From contig JAFZIJ010000117.1 of the NCBI GenBank assembly GCA_017554445.1, forward strand, positions 1 through 61,884: a DNA stretch of 61,884 nucleotides, read 5' to 3'. This DNA is from Victivallales bacterium (GTDB lineage: Bacteria; Verrucomicrobiota; Lentisphaeria; Oligosphaerales; Oligosphaeraceae). The notes beneath the pieces are model-generated. The model was given only the letters and a program-made list of their open reading frames with translations. It ran no database searches and had not been told where the DNA came from. The position numbers and the translations under genes were made by a program. This document shows positions 26,950 to 35,687 of the stretch, one piece after another (positions within the stretch are counted from its first letter, which is position 1; every line of letters begins with the position of its first letter).

Positions 26950-27951
26950 TTAATCCAAGATCAAAAATTTTATCTGGCGGCGATTCCACGTATGCGTGAC
27001 AGCCAGCTGACCATCGCTCGTTTCAATGATCGCCGGATAGGAGAACTCCGTACCGCGGCCGTCTGGCTGTTTTGGCTCCGGATCGAATGCCAACGTCAAA
27101 TCCGCCTTCCACGTCTTGCCATTGTCCTCCGACACCCACGCGTCCAACTGGTTGCGGCCTCCCCAGTTGCGTGCGACGGGATTGCAAATCAACACGATGC
27201 GACCGTCGTGGCGGCGTACCAAATCGATGCCGCTGTTGTTGTTCGGCACGCCCGAATCGTAAATCGGACACCATGTCTTTCCACCGTCATGCGAATCGCT
27301 ACGATACAACGCCTTGTTGTTGCTGCGCATCAGGCAGGAAACATCGGAAGGGCCGCTCTGCCAAAGACTTGGCTGGATGACGCACAACTTTCCATCACCA
27401 ATCTTGTCTCCCGTGTTCACATCTGGTTTCACAAAAAACGGACGACGTGTCCATGTTATTCCGTCATCGTTGCTTACATCGATGAACGCCTCCCATGGAC
27501 CACGTTCGACAGATGCGGGGGCGAGCAGTGTACCGTCCATCAGCTTCAGGCATTTGTTCTTCACAGGGCCGCGACCGCCGCTGTCATCTCCAGGGACAAG
27601 TTCGCGCGGCGAATCCCACGTCACGCCTTCATCATGACTTTCGACGATATACGTTTTCCAATCTTTGATCTCCGCGCCAACCTTGAAATACAACACGATA
27701 CGTCCATCGTCGCCACGCCGCAGAACAGGATTCCACTGCGGAATATCCGTTATGTCCGCAAGGACACGCGGTTTTTCCCAAACACCTCCAATCCGGCGAC
27801 ATCCAACGATGCACACGTCCGCCGCGCCTTCCTTGCTCCCTTGAAACCAAGCCGCAAGAAAACCGCCGTCCTTCAGTTCGACCAATGTCGAAGCATGGAC
27901 ATGACCGCTCCATGGCGGCTCGAATATCTGCTCATTCGTGATGATTTTCAT
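26950..27951 (-). CDS. Sialidase-like beta-propeller (BNR/Asp-box)
   Basis: The protein has 333 residues and no signal peptide. Four Asp-boxes of form S-x-D-x-G-x-T-W are visible (SHDEGVTW, SNDDGITW, SHDGGKTW, SEDNGKTW), spaced as propeller blades. An early arginine-containing segment (VLRRGDDGR) and the Glu/Tyr-containing GTEFSYPAI could be active-site parts, but a clear arginine triad cannot be assigned. It is annotated as exo-alpha-sialidase-like; activity is inferred. The ATG overlaps the folD stop by 4 bp, indicating translational coupling. Confidence 0.85.
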   Translation of the reverse strand: MKIITNEQIFEPPWSGHVHASTLVELKDGGFLAAWFQGSKEGAADVCIVGCRRIGGVWEKPRVLADITDIPQWNPVLRRGDDGRIVLYFKVGAEIKDWKTYIVESHDEGVTWDSPRELVPGDDSGGRGPVKNKCLKLMDGTLLAPASVERGPWEAFIDVSNDDGITWTRRPFFVKPDVNTGDKIGDGKLCVIQPSLWQSGPSDVSCLMRSNNKALYRSDSHDGGKTWCPIYDSGVPNNNSGIDLVRRHDGRIVLICNPVARNWGGRNQLDAWVSEDNGKTWKADLTLAFDPEPKQPDGRGTEFSYPAIIETSDGQLAVTHTWNRRQIKFLILD

Positions 27952-28844
27952 TTGTTTTCCGCCTGTGCGCGGCTTTTGGCGCTCTGCACCGTGTTGTACA
28001 ACAACATCGTGATTGTCATCGGGCCGACGCCACCTGGAACAGGCGTAATCAGCCCCGCGACTTCTTTCGCGCTTTCGAAATCCACATCACCGACGAGACG
28101 GTAGCCCTTCGCGGCCGTCTCGTCCGGAACGCGGTTTACGCCAACGTCGATGACCGTGGCCCCTGGCTTGATCATGTCGCCTGTCACTGTTTTCGGATGG
28201 CCGGAAGCCACCACCAGAATGTCCGCCTGGCGTGTGAATTCAGCCAGATTCGTTGTCCGCGTATGACACAACGTGACGGTTGCGTTTCCGCCTTCGGCCT
28301 TCCGCGCCAACATGTTGGCGACAGGCTTGCCGACGATGTTGCTACGACCGATGACCACCGCATGCGCGCCGTCCGTCTTCACGCCGCTACGCAACAGCAA
28401 CTGGATGATGCCGTGCGGCGTACAAGGCAGAAAGCATGGTTCGCCGATCAGCATCCGCCCGACGTTCATCGGATGGAAGCCATCTACATCCTTTTCCGGA
28501 CGAATCGCCGTCAGCACTTTGTCTTCGTCAATGTGCTTCGGCAGCGGCAGCTGCACGAGAATGCCATCGATCTTCGGATCGTTGTTCAGCTTTTCAATCA
28601 ACGCAAGCAGTTCGGCTTCAGGGTAATCCGCCGGAAGACGGTTGTCATCGGAATAGATTCCTATCTCTGCGCAAGCCTTCTCCTTCGCCGTCACGTATGA
28701 TTTCGACGCAGGATCTTCGCCAACCAGAATAACCGCGAGGCCAGGCGTCACGCCTTTTTCTGCCTGCAGCGCAGCTACTTCGGACTTCAATTCTGCGCGA
28801 ATATCACACGCGACCTGTTTTCCATCAATGATTCTTGCGGACAT
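27948..28844 (-). CDS. folD: Methylenetetrahydrofolate dehydrogenase/cyclohydrolase
   Basis: The protein has 298 residues, normal for FolD. Signatures: GEDPASKSYVTAKEKA (catalytic Lys in SYxxxK), DGILVQLPLP, VIGRSNIVGKP (nucleotide-binding) and PVPGGVGPMT. It interconverts 5,10-methylene-, methenyl- and 10-formyl-tetrahydrofolate in the cytoplasm. AGGAA precedes ATG. It is downstream of the FKBP gene with two GC hairpins in the 74-bp gap, and its stop overlaps the sialidase-like start. Confidence 0.98.
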   Translation of the reverse strand: MSARIIDGKQVACDIRAELKSEVAALQAEKGVTPGLAVILVGEDPASKSYVTAKEKACAEIGIYSDDNRLPADYPEAELLALIEKLNNDPKIDGILVQLPLPKHIDEDKVLTAIRPEKDVDGFHPMNVGRMLIGEPCFLPCTPHGIIQLLLRSGVKTDGAHAVVIGRSNIVGKPVANMLARKAEGGNATVTLCHTRTTNLAEFTRQADILVVASGHPKTVTGDMIKPGATVIDVGVNRVPDETAAKGYRLVGDVDFESAKEVAGLITPVPGGVGPMTITMLLYNTVQSAKSRAQAENK

Positions 28845-28876
28845 ATTTCCTACTTTTCAACTACTGATATTTTCAA

Positions 28877-28911
28877 GCCTCCACCTCTGGGGGAGGCGCC
28901 GCCTTGCGGCG
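28877..28911. repeat. Two adjacent GC hairpins between the FKBP and folD genes
   Basis: The first pairs GCCTCC (28877-28882) with GGAGGC (28892-28897); the second is CGCCGC-CTT-GCGGCG (28897-28911). On the minus strand they follow the FKBP stop by 7 bp, without a T tract. They could act as partial terminator or mRNA-stabilising structures, or be another small REP-like element. Confidence 0.55.
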
Positions 28912-28918
28912 AAGATGA

Positions 28919-29575
28919 TTACAGAACCTTAAGCAATTCCACTTCAAAAACCAACGTCGCATGCGGCGGAATGACGTTGCCCGCGCCATGCGCGCCGTAG
29001 CCCAATTCGGGGGCGATCGTCAGAATGGCCTTGCCGCCTTCCTTCAGATGCTGCAGGCCTTCCGTCCAGCCCTTGATGACGCCATTCAGCGGGAATTCCG
29101 CCGGCTGGCCGCGCTGCACGCTCGAATCGAAGACACTACCGTCAATCAACTTGCCTGTGTAATGGACGCGCACTTTGTCCGTCGCTTTAGGCGACTTGCC
29201 CGTGCCTTCTTTCACCATTTCAATCTGCAGGCCGCTGGGCGTGACGATGACACCGTCCTTCTTCGCGTTTTCCGCGCGATACTCTTCTCCGGCCTTCTTG
29301 TGGTCGGCACCGTGATTGTGGCAGTCGTGGTCGCCACCGCAATGGTCACAGCCGCAATCACATCCGTCATGCTCTTCTGCCGCATGGATGCGTTCCTGCA
29401 GAGCCGTCATTGCTTTCGTGAACTCCTCCTGCGTCACGGCCGGTTTCTTGTCATCCATCATGTCCAAAAAGCCCTTCATGAAATCTTCAGTGTCCAAATC
29501 CACGGGCAGCTGGCGGAGCTGCATGGCGAAATTCAGTCCCAGGCAATAGCTAACCTTCAATTCTTTGTCAGTCAT
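28919..29575 (-). CDS. FKBP-type peptidyl-prolyl isomerase with Cys/His-rich linker
   Basis: The protein has 218 residues and no signal peptide. Residues 1-65 match the FKBP N-terminal dimerisation domain. Residues 69-92 are a metal-binding-like linker with five Cys (72, 74, 76, 79, 85) and six His (69, 78, 83, 86, 88, 92). Residues 118-218 are the FKBP isomerase domain (VRVHYTGKLIDGSVFDSS, VIKGWTEGLQ, IPPHATLVFEVELL). It catalyses X-Pro bond rotation. The linker resembles the nickel tail of SlyD in composition but is internal; metal binding is inferred. GAGGAAAG precedes ATG. Confidence 0.95.
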   Translation of the reverse strand: MTDKELKVSYCLGLNFAMQLRQLPVDLDTEDFMKGFLDMMDDKKPAVTQEEFTKAMTALQERIHAAEEHDGCDCGCDHCGGDHDCHNHGADHKKAGEEYRAENAKKDGVIVTPSGLQIEMVKEGTGKSPKATDKVRVHYTGKLIDGSVFDSSVQRGQPAEFPLNGVIKGWTEGLQHLKEGGKAILTIAPELGYGAHGAGNVIPPHATLVFEVELLKVL

Positions 29576-29587
29576 CTTTCCTCATCC

Positions 29588-30250
29588 TCATGCTTGTTTT
29601 GTGGTCAATAATACATTTTCCAATTCACGAAACGACGCGATCTCCACATCGAACGCGAAGTCTCTTTTGCTTCCATATCCATACGTGCAGAAGCACGCTT
29701 TCACGCCGGCGTTCGCCGCCGCGCCCAAATCCGTCCAGTTGTCGCCGATGATCCATGACGACGCGGCCTCGCATTCCGTCTCCTTCAACGCAGCGAACAG
29801 CGGTTCGGGATCAGGCTTCAGCTTCGCGCAATGGCCGCCGCCAATCAGACAGTCCAAATAGGCGCTCACGCCCAAAGTGTCCATAATCGTTTTCGCGGGT
29901 CCTTCCGGCTTGTTCGTGATGACCGACAGTTTGTAACCCGCCTCCTTCAGATGCGCAAGTGTCTCCAGCACACCGTCATAGAGGCATGTCTTCACCACGA
30001 CGTGCGACCAGTAGTAATCCCGTACGCGTTCCATCACGGCATCCACGTCGAATGGCGGCGCGTCCGCAAACGTCCGCGTTGTCAAATCCTTCAGACCGTT
30101 GCCGAGCAGAGAGGTCACCGTCTCCACTGACAACGGCGCAAGGCCATGCTCCGCCCGGACGTGGTTGACCGCCCCCGCCAAATCCGCGCAGGTATCGGCG
30201 ACGGTGCCATCCAAATCGAACATCAACAATGATTTGCCTATATCAGCCAT
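29588..30250 (-). CDS. gph: HAD hydrolase, phosphoglycolate phosphatase-like
   Basis: The protein has 220 residues. HAD motif I is MFDLDGTVAD (Asp12, Asp14), motif II is LSVITNKP (Thr), Lys lies in AKLKPDP, and motif III/IV is IGDNWTDLGAA. The cap is inserted between motifs I and II. It removes phosphate from 2-phosphoglycolate or related metabolites; Gph is the closest recognisable assignment but related HADs cannot be excluded. It is the first gene of the long minus-strand run, 12 bp before the FKBP gene. Confidence 0.85.
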   Translation of the reverse strand: MADIGKSLLMFDLDGTVADTCADLAGAVNHVRAEHGLAPLSVETVTSLLGNGLKDLTTRTFADAPPFDVDAVMERVRDYYWSHVVVKTCLYDGVLETLAHLKEAGYKLSVITNKPEGPAKTIMDTLGVSAYLDCLIGGGHCAKLKPDPEPLFAALKETECEAASSWIIGDNWTDLGAAANAGVKACFCTYGYGSKRDFAFDVEIASFRELENVLLTTKQA

Positions 30251-30407
30251 TCTTTTTTCCTTTTTTCTTCTTTGGGCAAATTTATAATGTCATACTTATT
30301 TTCATTCTTGCCAACTTTTGCGTTCTATTTTTCTTTGCTTTTAAAGAGATTATATTATTATCAAGACAGTTTTTATTGATTTCCCCCCAATTCCAAAAGG
30401 AGCCGTC
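30251..30407. other. 157-bp divergent AT-rich promoter region
   Basis: It lies between gph (-) and the aldolase gene (+). It is very T- and A-rich (TATATTATTA at 30351) but no well-spaced -35/-10 pair stands out. AAAAGGAG at its right end is the aldolase Shine-Dalgarno. Confidence 0.5.
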
Positions 30408-31040
30408 ATGCAATTTGAAACCAGCCGAACCCAAGTCGCCTATTTTATGCAAAGGCTCTACAGGCATGGACTGACCACTACTTCCGGCGGCAACATTTCC
30501 TGCCGCACGCCCGAAGGCCATGTCGCCATCTCCGCCAGCAAGTTTGACAAAGGCGAACTGACCGCCGAAGGCGTCGGCGTCGTCACATTGGACAGGAAGC
30601 TTCTCACGCCTGGCATCCCGCTCAGCATCGAAGTCGGAATCCATCTGGACATCTATCGTAAACGGCCTGAAATCATGGCCATCGTCCACGCCCATCCGGT
30701 CACCGCCACCGCTTTCTGCGCGACAAAAGTCAAGCTGGACACACATCTCACGGCCGAAGCCTACGCCATTCTCGGCGATCCCGTCTTCATCCCCTACGAG
30801 CTCATGGGCACGCCGAAACTTGCGGAACGCGTCTCGGATGCCATGATGAACGCCGCTTGCGGCCTCATGGAAAACCACGGCGTCATTACCGTCGGCAAAA
30901 CATTGCTCGAAGCCTTCGACCGTCTGGAAGTGCTTGAAGTCGCCGCGCGTCATTCACTGATCGTCGCCCAGCTCGGGCAGGTTTCCGCGCTCACGCCCGA
31001 GCAGATCACCGAACTCGACCATTTCGTTGGACGCAAATAA
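30408..31040 (+). CDS. Class II aldolase/adducin family protein
   Basis: The protein has 210 residues. Signatures of zinc class II (fuculose/rhamnulose/ribulose-phosphate type) aldolases and epimerases are present: TTSGGNIS, a zinc His pair in VHAHPVTA, a third His in ENHGVITVG, and ISASKFDKGEL. It splits or epimerises a sugar phosphate; the substrate is not decidable. AAAAGGAG lies 6 nt before ATG. It is 14 bp upstream of folE and likely co-transcribed. Confidence 0.9.
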   Translation: MQFETSRTQVAYFMQRLYRHGLTTTSGGNISCRTPEGHVAISASKFDKGELTAEGVGVVTLDRKLLTPGIPLSIEVGIHLDIYRKRPEIMAIVHAHPVTATAFCATKVKLDTHLTAEAYAILGDPVFIPYELMGTPKLAERVSDAMMNAACGLMENHGVITVGKTLLEAFDRLEVLEVAARHSLIVAQLGQVSALTPEQITELDHFVGRK

Positions 31041-31054
31041 CTTAGAGGCTATTC

Positions 31055-31615
31055 ATGGAAACTTCAGAACTGATTCATCAACTTCTCATCAACGTTGGCG
31101 AAGACCCCAACCGTGAAGGCCTCCGCAAGACGCCTGAACGCGTCGCAAAGTCATACGATTTTCTCCTCAGCGGTTATCGCATCAATCCAGACGACGTCGT
31201 CGGAGACGCCATCTTCCACGAAGAATGCAACCACATGATTATCGTGAAAGACATCGAAGTCTATAGCCTCTGCGAACACCACATGCTGCCGTTCTACGGC
31301 CGTTGCCACATTGGCTATATCCCTCGCGGCCAAGTTTTTGGCGTCAGCAAATTGGCGCGTCTCGTCGATTGCTTCGCACGCCGTCTCCAGATACAGGAGC
31401 GGCTTACGCAGCAAATCGCCAGTTATATCAAACAGAAGGTGGACGCGGAAGGCGTCGGCGTCGTCATGGAATGCCATCATCTCTGCATGATGATGCGCGG
31501 CGTTGAAAAGCAGAACAGCTGCATGGTCACCTCCGCCATGCTAGGCTCATTCCTCCGCTCCGCCGCCACCCGCAACGAATTCCTCAGACTCATCCAGCGC
31601 TCCAACAACTCATAA
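31055..31615 (+). CDS. folE: GTP cyclohydrolase I
   Basis: The protein has 186 residues, typical for the type IA enzyme. Zinc and catalytic residues are visible in SLCEHHMLPFYG (Cys, His-His) and HHLCMMMRGVEKQNS (Cys, His). Other conserved parts are NREGLRKTPERVAKSY and GVSKLARLVD. It makes 7,8-dihydroneopterin triphosphate, the first step to folate. GAGG precedes ATG. It lies between the aldolase and glycosyltransferase genes. Confidence 0.97.
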   Translation: METSELIHQLLINVGEDPNREGLRKTPERVAKSYDFLLSGYRINPDDVVGDAIFHEECNHMIIVKDIEVYSLCEHHMLPFYGRCHIGYIPRGQVFGVSKLARLVDCFARRLQIQERLTQQIASYIKQKVDAEGVGVVMECHHLCMMMRGVEKQNSCMVTSAMLGSFLRSAATRNEFLRLIQRSNNS

Positions 31616-31621
31616 CTTCCC

Positions 31622-33127
31622 ATGCAGACAGATCCGCTCTTCCATAAACGCGGCCTCAGCTGGTATGTCATCGTCGCCGCCGTTTTCCTTCTCCGCTCGT
31701 TCCTCTGGTTCAATGCGGAACTATGGTATGATGAAGTGCTTACGCTGAGTCGTTTTGTCTTCAACAGCCATGACGGCTCGCTTCTGAATGTCTTCCGCGA
31801 CTATCCCATCGCCAACAACCACATGCTGTCAACCGCCGTTTACTGGATCTGGACGCATCTCGTCGGTCTGCCGGACGAAGCCATTCTGCGTATTCCTTCC
31901 ATCGTCGGCGGACTTGCGACCATTGCCATCGTCATGCGCCATTGGCGGAAATTCATCGGCGACTGCCTCGCCACCGTCGGCGGTCTCATGCTCGCCATCA
32001 GCCCCGTTTTCACAGCCTACGCCTATCAAGTTCGTGGCTATTCACTGACCTTCCTGCTTGTCGCCATAGCCGTATCTGGCGTCTTCGAAATCCTCTACGG
32101 CAACCGCATGCGCGGACAGCTGCTTTTCGCCGCCGCATCGCTCCTCCTGCCGCTCGTCATGCCGACGAACGCCATTCTGGCTCCCGCCCTCCTCGCCGTC
32201 GTTGTCATTTGTCATTGGAAGTCAAAACGCGGCATGAAAGCCATTGTCATCGACTGTCTTCCTGCCATCATCGCAACCGCCTTGGGGGCAGGATATTATC
32301 TGACCATCTGGCAGCAATTCAAGCGTGTCATTTCCGAACCGGACGGCTGGTCATCCGCCACAATGGTCGCAGGAAACGTCCTGCTTGCCGCCATCGCTCA
32401 TGCCGCCCTTCTCCCGTTGTTCTTCTTCCCGAAACAGAAACCGCAGGACGGCAAAACAACGGAACCAAACGAACCGAATCTCCTTTGTTTCGCTGTCTCA
32501 ACCGTCGCCGCCTGCGCCTTGCTTGTCATCCTTTCACTGTTAGCCTCCCGCTCTGGCCATGCCCCATTCCCGCGCGTCTTTCTCGTCTTCTGTCTGCCGA
32601 TGACCGCCGCCATTCTCGCTTTCGCCAAATCACGCGATATCCATCGGTCGTTTACATTCGCTACGCTCGCCGTCGTCGTCCTCTGTTACGGCATCCTTTG
32701 GGAGCGTTTCGCCACGAGCATCACCGACTATCAGCTGGCCCATAACCACGTGCCAGACAATCTGTTGCAGCAATACTATCGCGGTTGCACAGAACTCCGT
32801 GACATGGCGCGCTCCAATCTTGAAAACAAACAGTCGCTTTTCATTGTTACGGACGCCTACGACATCATGTCATTCCGCTTCTACTGGAATCTCCAAGAGC
32901 TTCCGCCGCAGTCCGTTGCTGGTTTCAACGAACTACCGCAGGATTTCTGGAACCATTTTTCGAACAGCGGCTTGCAACTCCGAGCCTTCGCAAAAACACC
33001 TGAACAAGCGGCAGACTTTTTCTCAAAGGCCGGTTTTGGGGACGCCAAAGAACTACTTTCCAAACTGGAAGTCGTTGCTGCCATGCCGCCCAATTCACTT
33101 CGCAAGCTCTACAAGCTTCGTCATTAA
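31622..33127 (+). CDS. GT39-like membrane glycosyltransferase (GT-C fold)
   Basis: The protein has 501 residues with about nine predicted membrane spans over 1-360. The first extracytoplasmic loop has the GT-C Asp-Glu pair (Asp37, Glu38 in LWYDEVLT) typical of PMT/ArnT-like enzymes that use lipid-linked sugars. The last 130 residues are soluble. The acceptor is unknown. No Shine-Dalgarno is visible; the start lies 6 bp past the folE stop, so translation may couple to folE. Confidence 0.85.
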   Translation: MQTDPLFHKRGLSWYVIVAAVFLLRSFLWFNAELWYDEVLTLSRFVFNSHDGSLLNVFRDYPIANNHMLSTAVYWIWTHLVGLPDEAILRIPSIVGGLATIAIVMRHWRKFIGDCLATVGGLMLAISPVFTAYAYQVRGYSLTFLLVAIAVSGVFEILYGNRMRGQLLFAAASLLLPLVMPTNAILAPALLAVVVICHWKSKRGMKAIVIDCLPAIIATALGAGYYLTIWQQFKRVISEPDGWSSATMVAGNVLLAAIAHAALLPLFFFPKQKPQDGKTTEPNEPNLLCFAVSTVAACALLVILSLLASRSGHAPFPRVFLVFCLPMTAAILAFAKSRDIHRSFTFATLAVVVLCYGILWERFATSITDYQLAHNHVPDNLLQQYYRGCTELRDMARSNLENKQSLFIVTDAYDIMSFRFYWNLQELPPQSVAGFNELPQDFWNHFSNSGLQLRAFAKTPEQAADFFSKAGFGDAKELLSKLEVVAAMPPNSLRKLYKLRH

Positions 33128-33267
33128 CGGCATTGTCGAATAGTTGTCTGGGCTTGAGTAGAAAAGAAAAAACAGTATCAACCTAAATCACGTCTCAACC
33201 AATCGTGTCCGGACCAGACGGCATCATTTTTCTGCTTTCCGTAATGTCCCCCCCAAAAAAACATTGA

Positions 33268-33417
33268 TCCCGCTGGAGCGGGACCCTTCCAAAAAATTAA
33301 TCCCGCTGGAGCGGGACCCTCCCAAAAAAATTAATCCCGCTGGAGCGGGACCCTCCCCCAAAAATTAATCCCGCTGGAGCGGGATCCTCCCCCTAAATTA
33401 ATCCCGCTGGAGCGGGA
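33268..33417 (-). repeat. Five tandem terminator-like hairpins (TCCCGCTGGAGCGGGA)
   Basis: Five perfect copies at 33268-33283, 33301-33316, 33335-33350, 33369-33384 and 33402-33417 recur every 33-34 bp. Each has a 6-bp stem and 4-nt loop. On the minus strand each stem is followed by ATTAATTTTT-like sequence, so each resembles a weak intrinsic terminator. The first met by transcription is 6 bp beyond the Gfo/Idh stop. Spacers are almost identical, which excludes CRISPR. Confidence 0.95.
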
Positions 33418-33423
33418 CCCTCC

Positions 33424-34494
33424 CTAGAATTTCACGGGCTTTCCAGACTTGCCGGAATCATACAGTGCCATGATCATCTTGTGCGTCGTCGCGTAGATCA
33501 GTTTGCCGCTGATTTCGGGTTCCTCACCGTCTTCCAAAGCCGCGTAGAAATCGTCGATCTGCTTCGCGTGGGAAGCACCCCAATATGACGGGCCACCGCC
33601 GTAGTCGAACGTGTCGTTCGGATCTGGCTTCGCACTAAACGTACGGCCGTCATACAATGTCACGACGGCTTCCTCAGCCGTGATTTTCACATTGCCATAT
33701 TCGCAGTCCAGCATGATTTCAATCTGGTCATCGAAGCTGTAGTAGTTCATGCACCAGAAGGAGGCCTTCACGCCGTTCTTGAATGCGATCAAACCGTCCG
33801 CGCTGTCCTCCACGTCAACCAACGCTCCGGAAGCATTGTGGATATCGTGGTGTGCACGGTTGGCGATAGAAACATCCACATAGTCCAGATTGGCGCCATT
33901 CTTGCCGTAGCCGATAAACCAACACATAAGATCAATGGTATGGATGGCCTGGTCGATAATAGCGCCGCCGCCTTCCATCTCCCATGTACCTTTCCAATTA
34001 CTGCTCGTGTAATATTCAGGCTTGCGGCACCATGTGACGTTGCATTTCGCAGCCTTGATTTTTCCTAAAAGGCCGGAGTCCAAACACTTGCGGACAAGTT
34101 GAGAACCCGCGTTGTAACGGTTCTGGAAGATGACGCCCAACGTTTTGCCGGACTTTTTCTCCGCGTCGATCATGGCCTTCGCCTGCTTCATGGAGATGGC
34201 CATCGGCTTCTCCGTCAGCACATTGCAGCCAAGCTCCAAGGCGCGGACGGCCACAGGGCTGTGCAGATAGTGCGGCAGGCAGATGTGGACAACGTCCAAC
34301 TTCTCTTTCTTGATCATCTCTTCGAAATCCGTATAGACCTTCTTGCAGCCGAACAACTTGGCGCGGTCTTTCGCCTTCTCGATGTCCAGATCGCAGCACG
34401 CCACGAGATTCACGCTTTCCTGCGATTTTGCGGGCATGCCGTGGAACGGTGAAATGCGTCCGCAACCAATGATACCGACTTTGAATTTCTTCAT
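33424..34494 (-). CDS. Gfo/Idh/MocA-family oxidoreductase
   Basis: The protein has 356 residues. An N-terminal Rossmann domain (GIIGCGRIS, VHICLPHYLH, EKPMAI with the family Lys) is followed by a substrate domain (GGGAIIDQAIHTIDLMCWF). It uses NAD(P) on sugars or inositols; the substrate is unknown. ATG at 34494 is preferred over 34500 because AAGGAG directly abuts the latter and is 6 nt from the former. It lies 36 bp downstream of the epimerase, so the two probably form an operon. Confidence 0.93.
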   Translation of the reverse strand: MKKFKVGIIGCGRISPFHGMPAKSQESVNLVACCDLDIEKAKDRAKLFGCKKVYTDFEEMIKKEKLDVVHICLPHYLHSPVAVRALELGCNVLTEKPMAISMKQAKAMIDAEKKSGKTLGVIFQNRYNAGSQLVRKCLDSGLLGKIKAAKCNVTWCRKPEYYTSSNWKGTWEMEGGGAIIDQAIHTIDLMCWFIGYGKNGANLDYVDVSIANRAHHDIHNASGALVDVEDSADGLIAFKNGVKASFWCMNYYSFDDQIEIMLDCEYGNVKITAEEAVVTLYDGRTFSAKPDPNDTFDYGGGPSYWGASHAKQIDDFYAALEDGEEPEISGKLIYATTHKMIMALYDSGKSGKPVKF

Positions 34495-34530
34495 GTCCAT
34501 CTCCTTGAATTATATGTGAATATGGTAAAC

Positions 34531-35499
34531 TCAAGCCATCTTGCCACGTTCAAATGCGATGACGTCCTGAAGGATGTCGTCCAACGTATGGGTGGGCTCA
34601 TATCCGATGATACGTTTCGCACGTTCAAGCGACGGAACGCGGCGCAGCATGTCTTCGAAACCGTCTTCGTAGGCTTCGTTGTAAGGGATCAATTTGATTG
34701 GAGAATTGCTTCCCGTTAAAGACTTTACGCGTTCCGCCAACTGCATGATCGTCACTTCCTCTGCGTTGCCGATGTTCACGACCTGCCCCTTGGCGGCTTT
34801 GCTTTCCATGAGCTTCACGAGGGCGTTCACGACATCCTGCACATGGGCGAAGCAACGCGTCTGCGTACCGTCGCCATAGACCGTGATAGGATCGCCGCGC
34901 AACGCCTGGCGAACGAATCGCGGCACGACCATCCCGTACTGTCCTGTCTGCCGTGGGCCGACCGTATTGAACAAGCGGCAGATCGTCACAGGCAGTTTCG
35001 CCTCCACCCAGTGTGCCAACGCGAGAAATTCGTCCATCGCCTTTGCGCAGGCGTAGCTCCAACGACGGCGGCAGGTCGCCCCCATCACAGAGTCGTCGTC
35101 TTCACAAAACGGGACCTTGCTTCCTTTACCGTAAACTTCTGATGTTGAAGTAAGAAGGAACGGACGGCGATAGCGCGCACAGCATTTCAGCACGACTTCC
35201 GTGCCGCCGACAATGCTTTCAATCGTCCGCACAGGCTGGTCTATGATCAGCCTCACGCCGACGGCGCTGGCCAGATGATAGACGCAGTCCGCTTCGCGTA
35301 CGCAGTCATCCACAATGTCGCGATTGTTGATGGAATCCACGATGAGCCGCAGCTGACGGCCGTCCTCCAGGCCGTCCAGATTCTCGTAGGAGCCTGTCGA
35401 TAGATCATCCAACACGAGAATCGTATGGCCCTGTGACAGCAGCAGCCGACACAAATGGGAACCGATGAACCCGGCGCCGCCGGTGACCAGAATTTTCAT
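34531..35499 (-). CDS. NAD-dependent epimerase/dehydratase (NDP-sugar, extended SDR)
   Basis: The protein has 322 residues. The N-terminus MKILVTGGAGFIGSH is the Rossmann glycine motif; the catalytic Tyr-Lys is in WSYACAKAMDEF with Ser/Thr in LTSTSEVYG; VYGDGTQTRCF and RLFNTVGPRQTG are typical of UDP-glucuronate decarboxylase/UDP-glucose epimerase-like members. It modifies nucleotide sugars for envelope glycans. ATG at 35505 is in frame but sits only 2 nt from GGAG; 35499 is better spaced (8 nt). Confidence 0.92.
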   Translation of the reverse strand: MKILVTGGAGFIGSHLCRLLLSQGHTILVLDDLSTGSYENLDGLEDGRQLRLIVDSINNRDIVDDCVREADCVYHLASAVGVRLIIDQPVRTIESIVGGTEVVLKCCARYRRPFLLTSTSEVYGKGSKVPFCEDDDSVMGATCRRRWSYACAKAMDEFLALAHWVEAKLPVTICRLFNTVGPRQTGQYGMVVPRFVRQALRGDPITVYGDGTQTRCFAHVQDVVNALVKLMESKAAKGQVVNIGNAEEVTIMQLAERVKSLTGSNSPIKLIPYNEAYEDGFEDMLRRVPSLERAKRIIGYEPTHTLDDILQDVIAFERGKMA

Positions 35500-35687
35500 T
35501 GTCATCACTCCAAAAGAAAAAAATCTGCCAAACACGCCATCTCCGCCCGGCGGTGGGTCTTTCCATGCGACTTTACGCACTTTTAACCGGGCTCAAGACT
35601 AGGAACTCACGAAATTTATGTTATGTTATCATTCTTTTAGTTTTTTTCAATCTTCTTGGCAGCATAAACAACACATCGAGGCATTCC

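Noticed and set aside
26461..28104. 547-codon plus-strand ORF
   Set aside because: It runs antisense across three well-supported minus-strand genes (flippase-like, sialidase-like, folD) and shows no family motif.
33268..33417. CRISPR array
   Set aside because: Repeats are 16-bp palindromes with nearly identical 17-18-bp spacers and no cas genes; they are tandem hairpins.
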